NCBI GenBank assembly: GCA_025352125.1
Contig: JANXTZ010000013.1
Coordinates: 62,001 to 126,000 of the forward strand
DNA length: 64,000 bases
Origin: Deinococcales bacterium
GTDB taxonomy: Bacteria; Deinococcota; Deinococci; Deinococcales; JAAFIG01
Direction of reading: 5' to 3'
This document shows, in pieces, positions 8,669 through 17,117 of this stretch (positions are counted from its first letter, which is position 1; each line of letters starts with the position of its first letter). The notes beneath the pieces are model-generated. The model ran no database searches and had not been told where the DNA came from. It saw nothing but the letters and a program-made list of their open reading frames with translations. The position numbers and the translations under genes are program-made.

Positions 8669-8874
8669 TGCCAGTTTTCCCGCAACCACTGTTCAGAATC
8701 AGCGCCATTCAAATCACTTTCACCAATACCCAAAGAGGCAAACACTGGCATTTTTTTTGTATCTACAAGAAGTGTCTCGAGTTGTTGCCATTCTGCTTTT
8801 GACAGTGTGAGCACAACGAATTCTTCACCGTTTGCAGCCGTCACTATTTTTGGCTCGAGATGCAGGTTATTCAT
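8665..8874 (-). CDS. Antitoxin partner of the PIN toxin
   Basis: This 69-residue acidic protein overlaps the PIN toxin gene by 4 nt and precedes it, the normal antitoxin-first order. The central TLSKAEWQQLETLLVDTK helix and a C-terminal tail ending LRENWQ fit a VapB-type antitoxin, although the N-terminal DNA-binding fold is not obvious. TAAACT ends 6 nt before the ATG, so the module has a leaderless promoter of its own. Confidence 0.78.
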   Translation of the reverse strand: MNNLHLEPKIVTAANGEEFVVLTLSKAEWQQLETLLVDTKKMPVFASLGIGESDLNGADSEQWLRENWQ

Positions 8875-8974
8875 GCAAATAGTTTAGCGCAATTTGAACA
8901 ATTTCTCGAGCCTCCAACAATCAATGTGACGTTTCACCCAACACAAACCCTTCAACTCGCTTAAGTTGTACCTG

Positions 8975-10033
8975 ATGAGTGTCATAACTGAGCAAGCCAT
9001 TACCAACGCCCTTCGCACCGTGAACGATCCAGAACTGCACAAAGACCTTGTGAGTTTGGGCATGATCGAAAAAATTCATATCGATGGCAGCATCGTGAAC
9101 GTCAAAGTTGAACTGACCACGCCCGCCTGTCCGTTGAAGGGCAAGATCGAGGGCGACGTTGTGGCTGCCGTACTGAAAGTTCCCAATGTCACGCACGTCA
9201 ACGTCAGTTTTGGAGCACAGGTTCGTCCGCCAATGCAAAACCCACTGCCTGGCGTCAAGCACATCATCGCGGTGGGTTCAGGTAAGGGCGGTGTGGGCAA
9301 GAGCACGGTGGCGGCAAACCTGGCGCTTTCACTGGCGATGGACGGCGCGAAGGTCGGTCTGCTCGATTCGGACGTTTACGGTCCAAGCATCGGGCAGATG
9401 ATGGGCGCGACAAATGAACGCATGTTCGCCAATGACGACAAGAAAATGCTGCCGCTCGAGAAGCACGGGCTTAAATTTATTTCGATGGCGAACCTGGTCG
9501 CGCCTGGGCAAGCCACGGTCTGGCGTGGTCCGATGTTGCACAGTTTCGTGCAGCAGACCCTGAAAGATGCAGCTTGGGGCGAGTTGGATTATCTGATTAT
9601 TGACCTGCCACCAGGCACGGGCGATGTGCAACTGAGCTTGTCGCAAACGGTCAGCATGACGGGCGCGGTGATTGTCAGCACGCCGCAGGATGTGGCACTG
9701 ATTGACGCAACTCGAGCGATGGACATGTTCAGGAAGGCGAACGTTCCGATTCTGGGCATGATCGAAAACATGAGCTATTTTGTCGCGCCGGACACGGGAA
9801 AACGCTACGACATTTTTGGTCACGGCGGCGCGAAGCGCGAGGCGGAACGCAACAATATTCCGTTCCTGGGTGAAATTCCGATTGGGATGCAAGTCCGTGA
9901 AGACGGCGATACGGGAACGCCCGTGGTGTTGGCGCATCCCGAAACCGTCGAAGCCCAGGCGCTGGTCAGCATCGCTCGGGTTCTGGCGGGACGCATCAGC
10001 GTTTCAACGCTCGAGTTGCTGCCAATGGTGTAA
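8975..10033 (+). CDS. mrp: Mrp/NBP35-type Fe-S cluster carrier ATPase
   Basis: This 352-residue protein has an N-terminal MIP18 (DUF59) domain (about residues 1-90, with VKVELTTPACPLKG) and a deviant Walker A P-loop ATPase domain (GSGKGGVGKST near residue 105, then DSDVYGPSIG and IDLPPGTGD). It carries and inserts Fe-S clusters in the cytoplasm. The CxxC found after ENMSYF in some Mrp proteins is absent (FVAPDTGKR), as in many Cys-lacking homologues, which raises the question of how the cluster is bound. TAAGTT ends 7 nt before the ATG. A SufR-like regulator follows, a fitting neighbour. Confidence 0.93.
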   Translation: MSVITEQAITNALRTVNDPELHKDLVSLGMIEKIHIDGSIVNVKVELTTPACPLKGKIEGDVVAAVLKVPNVTHVNVSFGAQVRPPMQNPLPGVKHIIAVGSGKGGVGKSTVAANLALSLAMDGAKVGLLDSDVYGPSIGQMMGATNERMFANDDKKMLPLEKHGLKFISMANLVAPGQATVWRGPMLHSFVQQTLKDAAWGELDYLIIDLPPGTGDVQLSLSQTVSMTGAVIVSTPQDVALIDATRAMDMFRKANVPILGMIENMSYFVAPDTGKRYDIFGHGGAKREAERNNIPFLGEIPIGMQVREDGDTGTPVVLAHPETVEAQALVSIARVLAGRISVSTLELLPMV

Positions 10034-10113
10034 CGCAAGCTTTTTGATTTGTCTCTCAATCTTTTGTCTCACAATCTCCAGCCTGTTGTTCTCGTAGACT
10101 CTCAAGGATTCCA

Positions 10114-10752
10114 ATGATGATTTCAGTCGCCAACGACTCCACCAAGAGCCGAGTTTTGTACTTGCTGCGCGGCAGTGGGCGCGGCACGGCGCAAGCCGTT
10201 GCCAGCACGCTTGAGATCAGTGCGCCAGCCGCCAGAAGGCATTTGATGGACTTGGAGGCGGATGGGCTGATCGAGTCTCAGGTCGAGCGTCCTGGCGGTC
10301 GTGGACGTCCTCAGCACGTGTTTAAACTCTCCTCCCGTGGCGAGGAACATTTTCCAAAACGCTACGCCCAACTGTGCGATGACATCCTCGAGCATGTGCA
10401 AAGTTTGTACGGTTCGGGCGCGGTGCTCGAGGTGCTCGATGCTCGAAATGCCAAGTTGCTCGAGGTTTGGCGCGAGCGGGTGCAGGGCACAACCTTGCAA
10501 ACCAAACTCGAGGCATTGGTGCACATTCTCAACGAGATCGGTTACGAGGCAACCTTTGAGCACGGTGATGCTGGCGTATTTTATTTGGTTGAAGGCAACT
10601 GCCCGAGTTTGGACGTGGCGCGAAAATACCCGCAACTCTGCCAGTCCGAATCAAATCTGTACAGCCAGATTTTGGATGCCAGCGTCACCAGGGAGCAGCA
10701 AATTTCGACTGGCGCGAGCGCCTGCAAATACCGAATTGAAGATTATTCGTAA
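10114..10752 (+). CDS. SufR-like [Fe-S]-sensing transcriptional regulator
   Basis: This 212-residue protein has an N-terminal winged helix (about residues 8-75, with TLEISAPAARRHLMDLEADGLIE and GGRGRPQHVFKLS) followed by a sensor domain. Three C-terminal cysteines are spaced 13 and 28 residues apart (NCPSLD, PQLCQS, SACKY). The same spacing separates Cys164, Cys177 and Cys205 of Synechocystis SufR, the cluster ligands. It probably represses Fe-S assembly genes when holding a cluster. It lies 80 nt after mrp and has an AAGGA ribosome site; ATGATG offers two start options. Confidence 0.82.
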   Translation: MMISVANDSTKSRVLYLLRGSGRGTAQAVASTLEISAPAARRHLMDLEADGLIESQVERPGGRGRPQHVFKLSSRGEEHFPKRYAQLCDDILEHVQSLYGSGAVLEVLDARNAKLLEVWRERVQGTTLQTKLEALVHILNEIGYEATFEHGDAGVFYLVEGNCPSLDVARKYPQLCQSESNLYSQILDASVTREQQISTGASACKYRIEDYS

Positions 10753-11129
10753 CGACGCAAATACGCTGGGTTGGTAATCGCCAATTTTGCCCGTGTGACT
10801 TCCTCGAGATGTGCAAAAACATTTTCAGGCAGGTTGCCAGATCGAATGCGGCTCGAGAGTTCTGTGTTCAACTCTCGAGTCATTGCTTTCAAACTCGAGA
10901 ATGATTCTGGATTTGGCACCTCCTGCCCCAACAAACTTTTTAAGCTCGAGAATTCGGCTTGAATATTGCTTTCCTCGAGTGTGACCTCGCGGGAAATCAT
11001 GCTCAGGGCGTTCATGGCAACCAAAACTCGAAATTTCAGACGTGCATCCGAAATTGTGGGCAAAATCTCTTGCTCGAGAAATTCTTTGAGGGCATCGCTG
11101 AGTTCATTGGTGGTCGGACGGTCTTGCAT
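10743..11129 (-). CDS. DUF6285 family protein
   Basis: This 128-residue helical protein begins MQDRPTTNELSDALKEFLEQEILP and continues with RLKFRVLVAMNALSMISREV, the hallmark of DUF6285. Members are often encoded beside acyl-CoA dehydrogenases and aminoglycoside-phosphotransferase-like genes, but here neither is adjacent. TAGACT ends 5 nt before the ATG at 11129, which decides the start over a longer reading. The 3' end overlaps the SufR-like gene by 10 nt in convergent orientation. Confidence 0.8.
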   Translation of the reverse strand: MQDRPTTNELSDALKEFLEQEILPTISDARLKFRVLVAMNALSMISREVTLEESNIQAEFSSLKSLLGQEVPNPESFSSLKAMTRELNTELSSRIRSGNLPENVFAHLEEVTRAKLAITNPAYLRRYE

Positions 11130-11200
11130 AATGAAGTCTACCCGAGATTCCTCACCCAGAATCGCGGTTTGTCTCATGCCTTAACGCTAGGCTGGCGTTG

Positions 11201-12268
11201 ATGGTTGCACGCCGACTGGGCTGGTATTTGCTGCGCGAGTTCCTGCCACTTTTTTTGGTGGGCGTGGCAATCATGCTGGTGTTGCTGACCTTGAATTTGT
11301 TTGCGGTGTACCTGGCAATTTTTATCAACAACCGTGCCAGCCTCAGTTTGATTTTTCAATTGCTGCTCGATCAATTTCCACAGTTTTTAAGCTTGCTGCT
11401 CGCGCCAAGTTTGGCGTTTTGCATTCTGGTCGGTCTGGGGCGCGTGGCTCGAGATTCGGAACTCAAAGCGATTTTTGCCTCTGGCGTGCGTCCAGTCGTG
11501 TTGCTGCTGCCAATTCTGGCAATTGGTGTTCTGGTCACGGCGCTCAGTTGGATCAACGAGAACATCTGGCGTCCGACTGCCGACGCCCACTATTTAAAAA
11601 CCTATTACGCAATCATTCACACCGAACCACCGCGAACTCAGGGTTTAAAAAGTTATGCCAACGGTGCTGGGGATTTGTTTCACGCCGGTTCGCTCGCCCC
11701 TCGAGCACAGGAGCCGAACCAAGCCGACCTGTCTGGCGTGATGGTGGTCACCAATGCTGGAATTTACACCGCCACCAAAGGATTGTGGGACGGTAACGCC
11801 AAAACCTGGGAGTTGTACAACGTTTTTTACAAACCCTACAGCTCGCAAGATGGCTTTCAAGAAATTCCTGAAACCATCCACGTTTTTGCCTTCACGCCCC
11901 CCATCGAACCCGATTCGCGCCCGAGCGACCAGGTTTCGACCGCCGAATTGCAATCTCGAGCCAAAAATGATTCTAAAAGCTTCTCGAGTGTAGAGATTTA
12001 CGATGCCAATTTCAAGTTGCAACGCCGCTTTGCCGACCCACTGGCGGCGCTCATGATGGCACTGGTCGGCGGGGCTTTGGGTTTGACGGTTTCCAACCGC
12101 GCCTGGGGGTTTGCCGCCACCATCGGCTTGATGGCAGCTTACTGGAGCTTGTGGCAAATCGGTTTTAACCTGGCAGCCACCCAAGCCATTCCAGCCGATA
12201 TTGCCGCATGGTTGGCAAATGCGGTGTTTGCCGTTGGCGCAATGGTTGGTCTGAGAAGATTGCTTTAA
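11201..12268 (+). CDS. LptF/LptG (YjgP/YjgQ) family permease
   Basis: This 355-residue protein has the LptF/G layout: three N-terminal helices (starting with RRLGWYLLREFLPLFLVGVAIM), a large beta-rich soluble domain at about residues 130-270, and three C-terminal helices. In Gram-negatives this family forms the inner-membrane part of the LPS exporter; Deinococcota lack classical LPS, so the cargo may be another envelope lipid. The start at 11201 has TAGGCT ending 7 nt upstream; a TTG directly before it is less likely. It is a single gene without an lptB or second permease beside it. Confidence 0.85.
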   Translation: MVARRLGWYLLREFLPLFLVGVAIMLVLLTLNLFAVYLAIFINNRASLSLIFQLLLDQFPQFLSLLLAPSLAFCILVGLGRVARDSELKAIFASGVRPVVLLLPILAIGVLVTALSWINENIWRPTADAHYLKTYYAIIHTEPPRTQGLKSYANGAGDLFHAGSLAPRAQEPNQADLSGVMVVTNAGIYTATKGLWDGNAKTWELYNVFYKPYSSQDGFQEIPETIHVFAFTPPIEPDSRPSDQVSTAELQSRAKNDSKSFSSVEIYDANFKLQRRFADPLAALMMALVGGALGLTVSNRAWGFAATIGLMAAYWSLWQIGFNLAATQAIPADIAAWLANAVFAVGAMVGLRRLL

Positions 12269-12288
12269 ACCCGAGTTAGAATTGAGCC

Positions 12289-12810
12289 ATGACAGAGCTT
12301 CAAGATTACCTGCCCAAAACCTTTCTCGAGCGACAAGGAAAAACGCTTGAACAGGTACTCGAGAGTCTGCAAAACGCCAAAATAGAATTTTCAACCAAGC
12401 TCGGGCAGGCAGATTTGTTTGATCCCGTGGCACAGGGCAAATGGACGCCAGCCAAAATTGCTGACCACCTCAACACGGCGAACTCGTTCTTTGCGGTCTG
12501 TCTCGAGCGGGCAGTCAAGAACAAACCAGCCATTCTCATGCCCAAAGGTCATGTCACCCAAGACGGACGCGCCATCAACCCGGGGCAAGAGCCCCGAGCC
12601 AATGTCAGCCGTGAAGATTTGCAACAAAATCATGAAATCTCCTTTGAAGCCCTGACGCGTTACGCCAAGAAACTCGAGACGCCACAATTGTTGGACAAAA
12701 TTTGCGTGACGCAATCATTTTTTGGTGAACTTTCGACACTCGAGGTGCTGAGGCTTTGCGCTTGGCACACCCGACACCACGCAGACCAAATACCAACGGT
12801 CAAAACTTAA
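12289..12810 (+). CDS. DinB family protein
   Basis: This 173-residue four-helix protein carries candidate metal histidines in IADHLN (about residue 60) and in the C-terminal WHTRHHADQI (about residue 163), matching the DinB/YfiT superfamily, whose members are often thiol-dependent transferases. DinB proteins are strongly expanded in Deinococcus. TAGAAT ends 6 nt before the ATG. The enzymatic activity is unknown. Confidence 0.85.
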   Translation: MTELQDYLPKTFLERQGKTLEQVLESLQNAKIEFSTKLGQADLFDPVAQGKWTPAKIADHLNTANSFFAVCLERAVKNKPAILMPKGHVTQDGRAINPGQEPRANVSREDLQQNHEISFEALTRYAKKLETPQLLDKICVTQSFFGELSTLEVLRLCAWHTRHHADQIPTVKT

Positions 12811-12884
12811 ACTCGAGCGTCAAGCAAAGTTTTTTTGTGCAAACGCACATTCATCGCTCAACCAGGGGCGTTACACTGACGACT

Positions 12885-14216
12885 GTGAAGAACCGATTAT
12901 TGATTTTTGGCGTTGTTGCCCTGGCGTTGTGTGGAGTTACAGCAGCCGTGACTTTGGCTGCGAACCCCCGAGATGAGGCTTTAAATACGCCTTCCGGTAA
13001 GGCATTTCTCGAGACATACCAGGCGTTACGCGAACAATATTTGCACCCGACCGACCCTGATAAGCTCATGCTGGGTGCGTTATCAGGGATGTTATACGCA
13101 GTTGACGACCCATTCGCTTTTTACGTTCCACCCATCCAAACCAGTTCCAACAACGAAAACATAAAGGGTGGTTTTTTTGGGATTGGCTTGGGTTTAACGC
13201 CTGCAACCAAAGATGGTTTGGGTGTGCAAGTCGAAACTGTTTTTAATGGTCAACCCGCCGCCAAAGCAGGGATGCAGGCGGGTGATTTAATTGTTGCGGT
13301 CAACGGTGAAGATGTTACAAAATTACCCCTCGATCAAGCGGTTCGTAAAATTCGTGGTCCAAAAGGCAGTACGGTCAAAGTCACGATTGCTCGAGGGGTG
13401 ACGCGTTTAAACCTCAGCATGATTCGAGAGAAAATTGTGGTCGTGAATGTCAATGCTGCCGTTTTACCCGGAAATATTGGTTACGTTGCCATATCAGACT
13501 TTTTAAACCAGAAAGTCACTGAACAATTACAAGATGCAATTCGCAAACTGCAAACAAAAAACGTTAAGGGTTTAATCCTTGATTTGCGCAACAACCCAGG
13601 TGGTTTGGTTTCAATGGCAGAAGGTGTCGCCGATACTTTTTTATCAAAAGGTGATATTTATGTCACACGTGACCGAAGCAAAAAAGTGAGTGTCGAATAC
13701 CAAGCTGGAGCACAAAGCACTGATTATTTAGGACCTTTGGTGGTTCTGGTCAACGACTCGAGCGCCAGCGCCAGTGAGATCGTCTCGAGCAGCCTGCAAG
13801 AGAATGGACGTGCCAAAATTGTTGGCGAGAAAACGTATGGAAAAGGTGTTGCCGATGCACCTATAAACCTGTCAAATGGTGGTCAATTCGATGTGCCAAT
13901 CGTTGAATGGCTCACACCAAAACGAAACAGCTTGAATCGACGTGGCGTCACTCCTGATGTGCTTGTCTCCGACACGCGTTATCCAAAACTTTTGACCTTA
14001 CAGGGCATCAACGCCGCGCCAGGGACAAACATCGAAATCAAAGTGGGCAGTAAAACCTTGAAACTCAAAGCCGATAAAACTGGACAATTCACCTATCAAG
14101 ACACCCCAACTCGAGTCAAAACCACTGGTCAGCAGGGCGAGGCGATTGTCAACGTTGCCGCCGATGCGCAAGTCCGCAAAGCGCTCTCCTTGTTGGGCGT
14201 GGTCGCAACCAAGTAA
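12885..14216 (+). CDS. S41 family C-terminal processing peptidase (CtpA-like)
   Basis: This 443-residue secreted or anchored serine protease has a signal peptide (residues 1-26), a PDZ domain (about 85-165, with GFFGIGLGL and AAKAGMQAGDLIVAVNGEDV) and the S41 catalytic core with Ser in NDSSASASEIVSSS and Lys in GEKTYGKG. About 80 further C-terminal residues form a small extra domain. It degrades or trims envelope proteins. The start is GTG at 12885: TACACT ends 7 nt upstream and the reading then begins directly with the signal peptide. Confidence 0.92.
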   Translation: MKNRLLIFGVVALALCGVTAAVTLAANPRDEALNTPSGKAFLETYQALREQYLHPTDPDKLMLGALSGMLYAVDDPFAFYVPPIQTSSNNENIKGGFFGIGLGLTPATKDGLGVQVETVFNGQPAAKAGMQAGDLIVAVNGEDVTKLPLDQAVRKIRGPKGSTVKVTIARGVTRLNLSMIREKIVVVNVNAAVLPGNIGYVAISDFLNQKVTEQLQDAIRKLQTKNVKGLILDLRNNPGGLVSMAEGVADTFLSKGDIYVTRDRSKKVSVEYQAGAQSTDYLGPLVVLVNDSSASASEIVSSSLQENGRAKIVGEKTYGKGVADAPINLSNGGQFDVPIVEWLTPKRNSLNRRGVTPDVLVSDTRYPKLLTLQGINAAPGTNIEIKVGSKTLKLKADKTGQFTYQDTPTRVKTTGQQGEAIVNVAADAQVRKALSLLGVVATK

Positions 14217-14273
14217 AAATTTGGTCGAGCAATGCGATTAAACCGTGATACTCGAGTGTTATTGTGAGGCACG

Positions 14274-15341
14274 ATGTCTGAATATTTGAATCAACTTAAA
14301 ACCCAAGCCAACCAAGTGATCTTGAGCGAACTCGAGACTTCAGACGCGGCATTGGTTTGTACCGAATCTGAAGTGCTGTACCTGAATGCTCTTGGATTGC
14401 AACGCGCCAGGTTGGTTGACATTGCCAAAGTCAACCGCGAGGGTGAAGAACTCGTGATCTCGGGCGTGGGTGGCGAATTGATTCGCGGTTCACTGAGCAC
14501 CGACAAAGAAACTCTGGCAAGTTTTTTCACGATTGTTCAAAGCGCAGGTCAACGCGCCCACACCAGAGCGGCTGCCGCTCGAGTTGAAAGCATTCCCGAA
14601 AAACCCGTGCCGATACCAGCGCCGCTCGAGGTTGCGCCGCCCAAAGAAGTTCAGGTCGAATCGTTTCATCAAGATGTCCGTCAAGCCGTACCAATTGCCA
14701 AAATGACGCCCGTCACGTCAGATACCACGTCTCGGGCTTTTGAAAACGCTGGATTCTGGATGCGGTTTCTGGCAGCCATCATCGACGGCATTCTGGTGTC
14801 GGTCATCACCAGCATCATCTCGAGTATTTTCGGTTTGAACAATGCAATGCTGCGGTTAAATGAAATCTCGAGATCGATCAGTGCAGGCGGCAGCATCGAA
14901 GCGATTCAAAACGAAGCCGTGTCGTTGGTCGCGCCAATATTGCTGTCACTGGTGTTTAGTTTGCTGGTCAACTGGTTGTACTTTGCACTGCTCGAGAGCA
15001 GCAAACAACAAGCGAGCTTGGGCAAAATGGCATTGGGTTTGAAAGTTACAAATTTGATGGCACAACCCATTGGCTTTGGGCAAGCCACCTGGCGTTATTT
15101 TGCCAAGCAAATCCCTGGTTTGGTGTCGTTGATTGTCCTCAGTTTCGGCATGATTCCGCTCCTTCCTGTGATTTCAGATCCCACCAGCACGGCGGCTCGA
15201 GCGGCGGCTGGAACATTTTTGCTGGTGTTTTTTGTATCGCTTTTGATTGCGGTTGTGCCGTTTATCATGACCGGATTTACAGCCCACAAACAGGCATTAC
15301 ACGATATTTTGGCAAAAACCTTGGTGGTCAAACCCAAATAA
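14274..15341 (+). CDS. RDD family membrane protein
   Basis: This 355-residue protein has a soluble N-terminal domain (about residues 1-95, with ALVCTESEVLYLNALGLQRARLVDI), a Pro/Val-rich linker, and a C-terminal RDD domain with four membrane helices starting at AGFWMRFLAAIIDGILVSVI, followed by GKMALGLKV. RDD proteins are poorly understood membrane proteins, some linked to Na+/H+ or small-molecule transport. TATTGT ends 8 nt before the ATG. It stands alone between ctpA-like and lipoprotein genes. Confidence 0.85.
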   Translation: MSEYLNQLKTQANQVILSELETSDAALVCTESEVLYLNALGLQRARLVDIAKVNREGEELVISGVGGELIRGSLSTDKETLASFFTIVQSAGQRAHTRAAAARVESIPEKPVPIPAPLEVAPPKEVQVESFHQDVRQAVPIAKMTPVTSDTTSRAFENAGFWMRFLAAIIDGILVSVITSIISSIFGLNNAMLRLNEISRSISAGGSIEAIQNEAVSLVAPILLSLVFSLLVNWLYFALLESSKQQASLGKMALGLKVTNLMAQPIGFGQATWRYFAKQIPGLVSLIVLSFGMIPLLPVISDPTSTAARAAAGTFLLVFFVSLLIAVVPFIMTGFTAHKQALHDILAKTLVVKPK

Positions 15342-15391
15342 AACCCGAGGATGTTGACTGCCCACCTCGAGCGTAACGTGTGATTCAGGTT

Positions 15392-15940
15392 ATGCTTTTG
15401 CGTATAATTTTCTTGAAAAAATTTTTGGCTTTGGTTTTCATGCTGGTTTTGACTTCGTGTGCGGCATTTGAATCTGGTGGTTCGTTCAATCCTAAACTTG
15501 TTGATGCAAACAGCAGTATCGTGGCAAAGGCAGGCTCAGATACCATTTTGAGAATTGTCGCGGGTGACATTTCAAGACTTGGATTGCGTCCAGCCGAATT
15601 GTTCAGGCAAAACTCGAGAGAAATATCTTTGGTGGGCGACTCGAGCACGTTCGCCTCGCTGGGAATTGCGAACATCAGCAATTTGTTCTTGCCGCCAGGT
15701 TGGAATTTTGGGATTGGCAGCGACGGCGTTCTGGTGAATGCCAACTCGAGCAGTGTGACCGCGTTTGATGACACAATCAACACTGTCTCTCGGGTTTCAT
15801 TGGGCGAGTACAGCATCAATGCGTCAATGTTCGTGCCGAGCAGTGTTGTTCCAGGAAATTACACGGTGCAAGCCCGAGTCAACATTCGCGGTGCGCAGCC
15901 AGTGATGTTGCAATGGGTGGTTAGTGTTGTACCAAAGTAA
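15392..15940 (+). CDS. Predicted lipoprotein of unknown function
   Basis: This 182-residue protein starts with a lipoprotein signal: Lys-rich N-terminus, hydrophobic FLALVFMLVL, then the lipobox LTSC. The mature part is beta-rich (FVPSSVVPGNYTVQARVNI), like an immunoglobulin-like fold. A GTG at 15380 is an alternative start. TAACGT lies 12 nt upstream of the ATG. It converges on the aminotransferase gene with no gap between stops. The family is not recognised. Confidence 0.7.
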   Translation: MLLRIIFLKKFLALVFMLVLTSCAAFESGGSFNPKLVDANSSIVAKAGSDTILRIVAGDISRLGLRPAELFRQNSREISLVGDSSTFASLGIANISNLFLPPGWNFGIGSDGVLVNANSSSVTAFDDTINTVSRVSLGEYSINASMFVPSSVVPGNYTVQARVNIRGAQPVMLQWVVSVVPK

Positions 15941-17101
15941 TCAAGATTGTAACGCCTTCCAAAGTGCATTGACACCCGCGCCTCGAATGATGGCTGCGCC
16001 GCAATCTTGAAGCGCATCCTCGAGCAGACCAGCAAATGACAGCGCGTCATAACGGTCAAAATACCCCATGAAACTGATGCGCACAATTTTGTCTTTGATG
16101 GCGTCTTGACCCGTCATGGCTCGGGCATTACGGGCGAGCAAAGCTTTGAACAGGTCGCGTCCAGTCACGGGTTCTGGCGGCACAAGGGTCACGCAGGCTG
16201 GTGTTGGGCAATCCGAAAAACTCGTGCAGCCCAATGCTTTTGCCGCCTCGAGCAGCGCATCGTTCAAGCGTTTCTTGTTGTGCCAGTATTGCTCCAAGCC
16301 GATACTCGAGATTTCTGCTGCCATTGGCTCGAGGCTGGCGTTGAGTCCCACGATCAGGTTGATGGCTGGCGTGTACGCGGTTTCGCCTGTTCTTTGGGCT
16401 TTGAGTTCTTTTTTTAAATCCCAGTAATATACAGCTTGTTTTGTACCCTCAAGGATTGCAATGGCTTTGGGTGAGAGATAAACAAACCCCAGTCCTGGTG
16501 GTCCACCAACCGCTTTTTGCGAACCGCTGATAATGGCATCAAGCCCCCACTCGAGCGGGCGCAATTCGGCAATACCGAGGCTGGTGATGGCGTCCACGAT
16601 TACCAGAATGTCTGGGTTGATGGCTTTGGTAGCACTTGCAATCGCGGCGACATCGTTGAGTGTTCCCGTGCTGGTTTCGGAATGCGTCACCAAAACGGCT
16701 CGAGCGTCTGGATTGGCTTTTAACAGGGTGGTCACGGCGGCGGGATCAACGGCTCTTCCCCATTCAAAACGCTGCTCAGACACCGCATACCCCAAGACTC
16801 GAGCCATGTCCGCCCAACGTTCGCCAAACTTGCCACTCGAGACGCTGACCACACTCGAGCCTGCTGGCACAAGGGAGACCAGGGCTGCCTCGAATGCACC
16901 CGTGCCGGAGGCGGTCACAATCAGGGGTTCGAAGCCAGACTCGAGCGGTAAACCGGCAACCACGCGCAGGTACTCTCGAGCGAGGTTGACCACGACTTTG
17001 GCTTCTGGGCTGCGGTGATGCAATTGGGGTTGCGCCAGTGCCAGTCCAACCTCATGGGAGGTTTCGACGGGTCCTGGTGCGATCAGGCGTTTGCGGTACA
17101 T
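15941..17101 (-). CDS. Class V aminotransferase, probably serine pathway
   Basis: This 386-residue PLP enzyme of fold type I begins MYRKRLIAPGPVETSHEV, with RSPEAKV and the PLP lysine in GSQKAVGGPPGLGFVYLS. Members act as alanine-glyoxylate or serine-pyruvate aminotransferase, and in several lineages replace SerC. It starts 16 nt after serA with a GGAGG site, so it is the second gene of a serA operon. I therefore infer that it makes phosphoserine from 3-phosphohydroxypyruvate; no serC-like gene is seen here. A longer reading upstream of 17101 would overlap serA. Confidence 0.88.
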   Translation of the reverse strand: MYRKRLIAPGPVETSHEVGLALAQPQLHHRSPEAKVVVNLAREYLRVVAGLPLESGFEPLIVTASGTGAFEAALVSLVPAGSSVVSVSSGKFGERWADMARVLGYAVSEQRFEWGRAVDPAAVTTLLKANPDARAVLVTHSETSTGTLNDVAAIASATKAINPDILVIVDAITSLGIAELRPLEWGLDAIISGSQKAVGGPPGLGFVYLSPKAIAILEGTKQAVYYWDLKKELKAQRTGETAYTPAINLIVGLNASLEPMAAEISSIGLEQYWHNKKRLNDALLEAAKALGCTSFSDCPTPACVTLVPPEPVTGRDLFKALLARNARAMTGQDAIKDKIVRISFMGYFDRYDALSFAGLLEDALQDCGAAIIRGAGVNALWKALQS

Positions 17102-17117
17102 GGGCGTGCCTCCAAAA

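Noticed and set aside
12885-14216. S41 protease gene as horizontally acquired, because its middle is poor in CTCGAG
   Set aside because: Five copies in 1.3 kb is only mildly below background, and the local promoter style is native.
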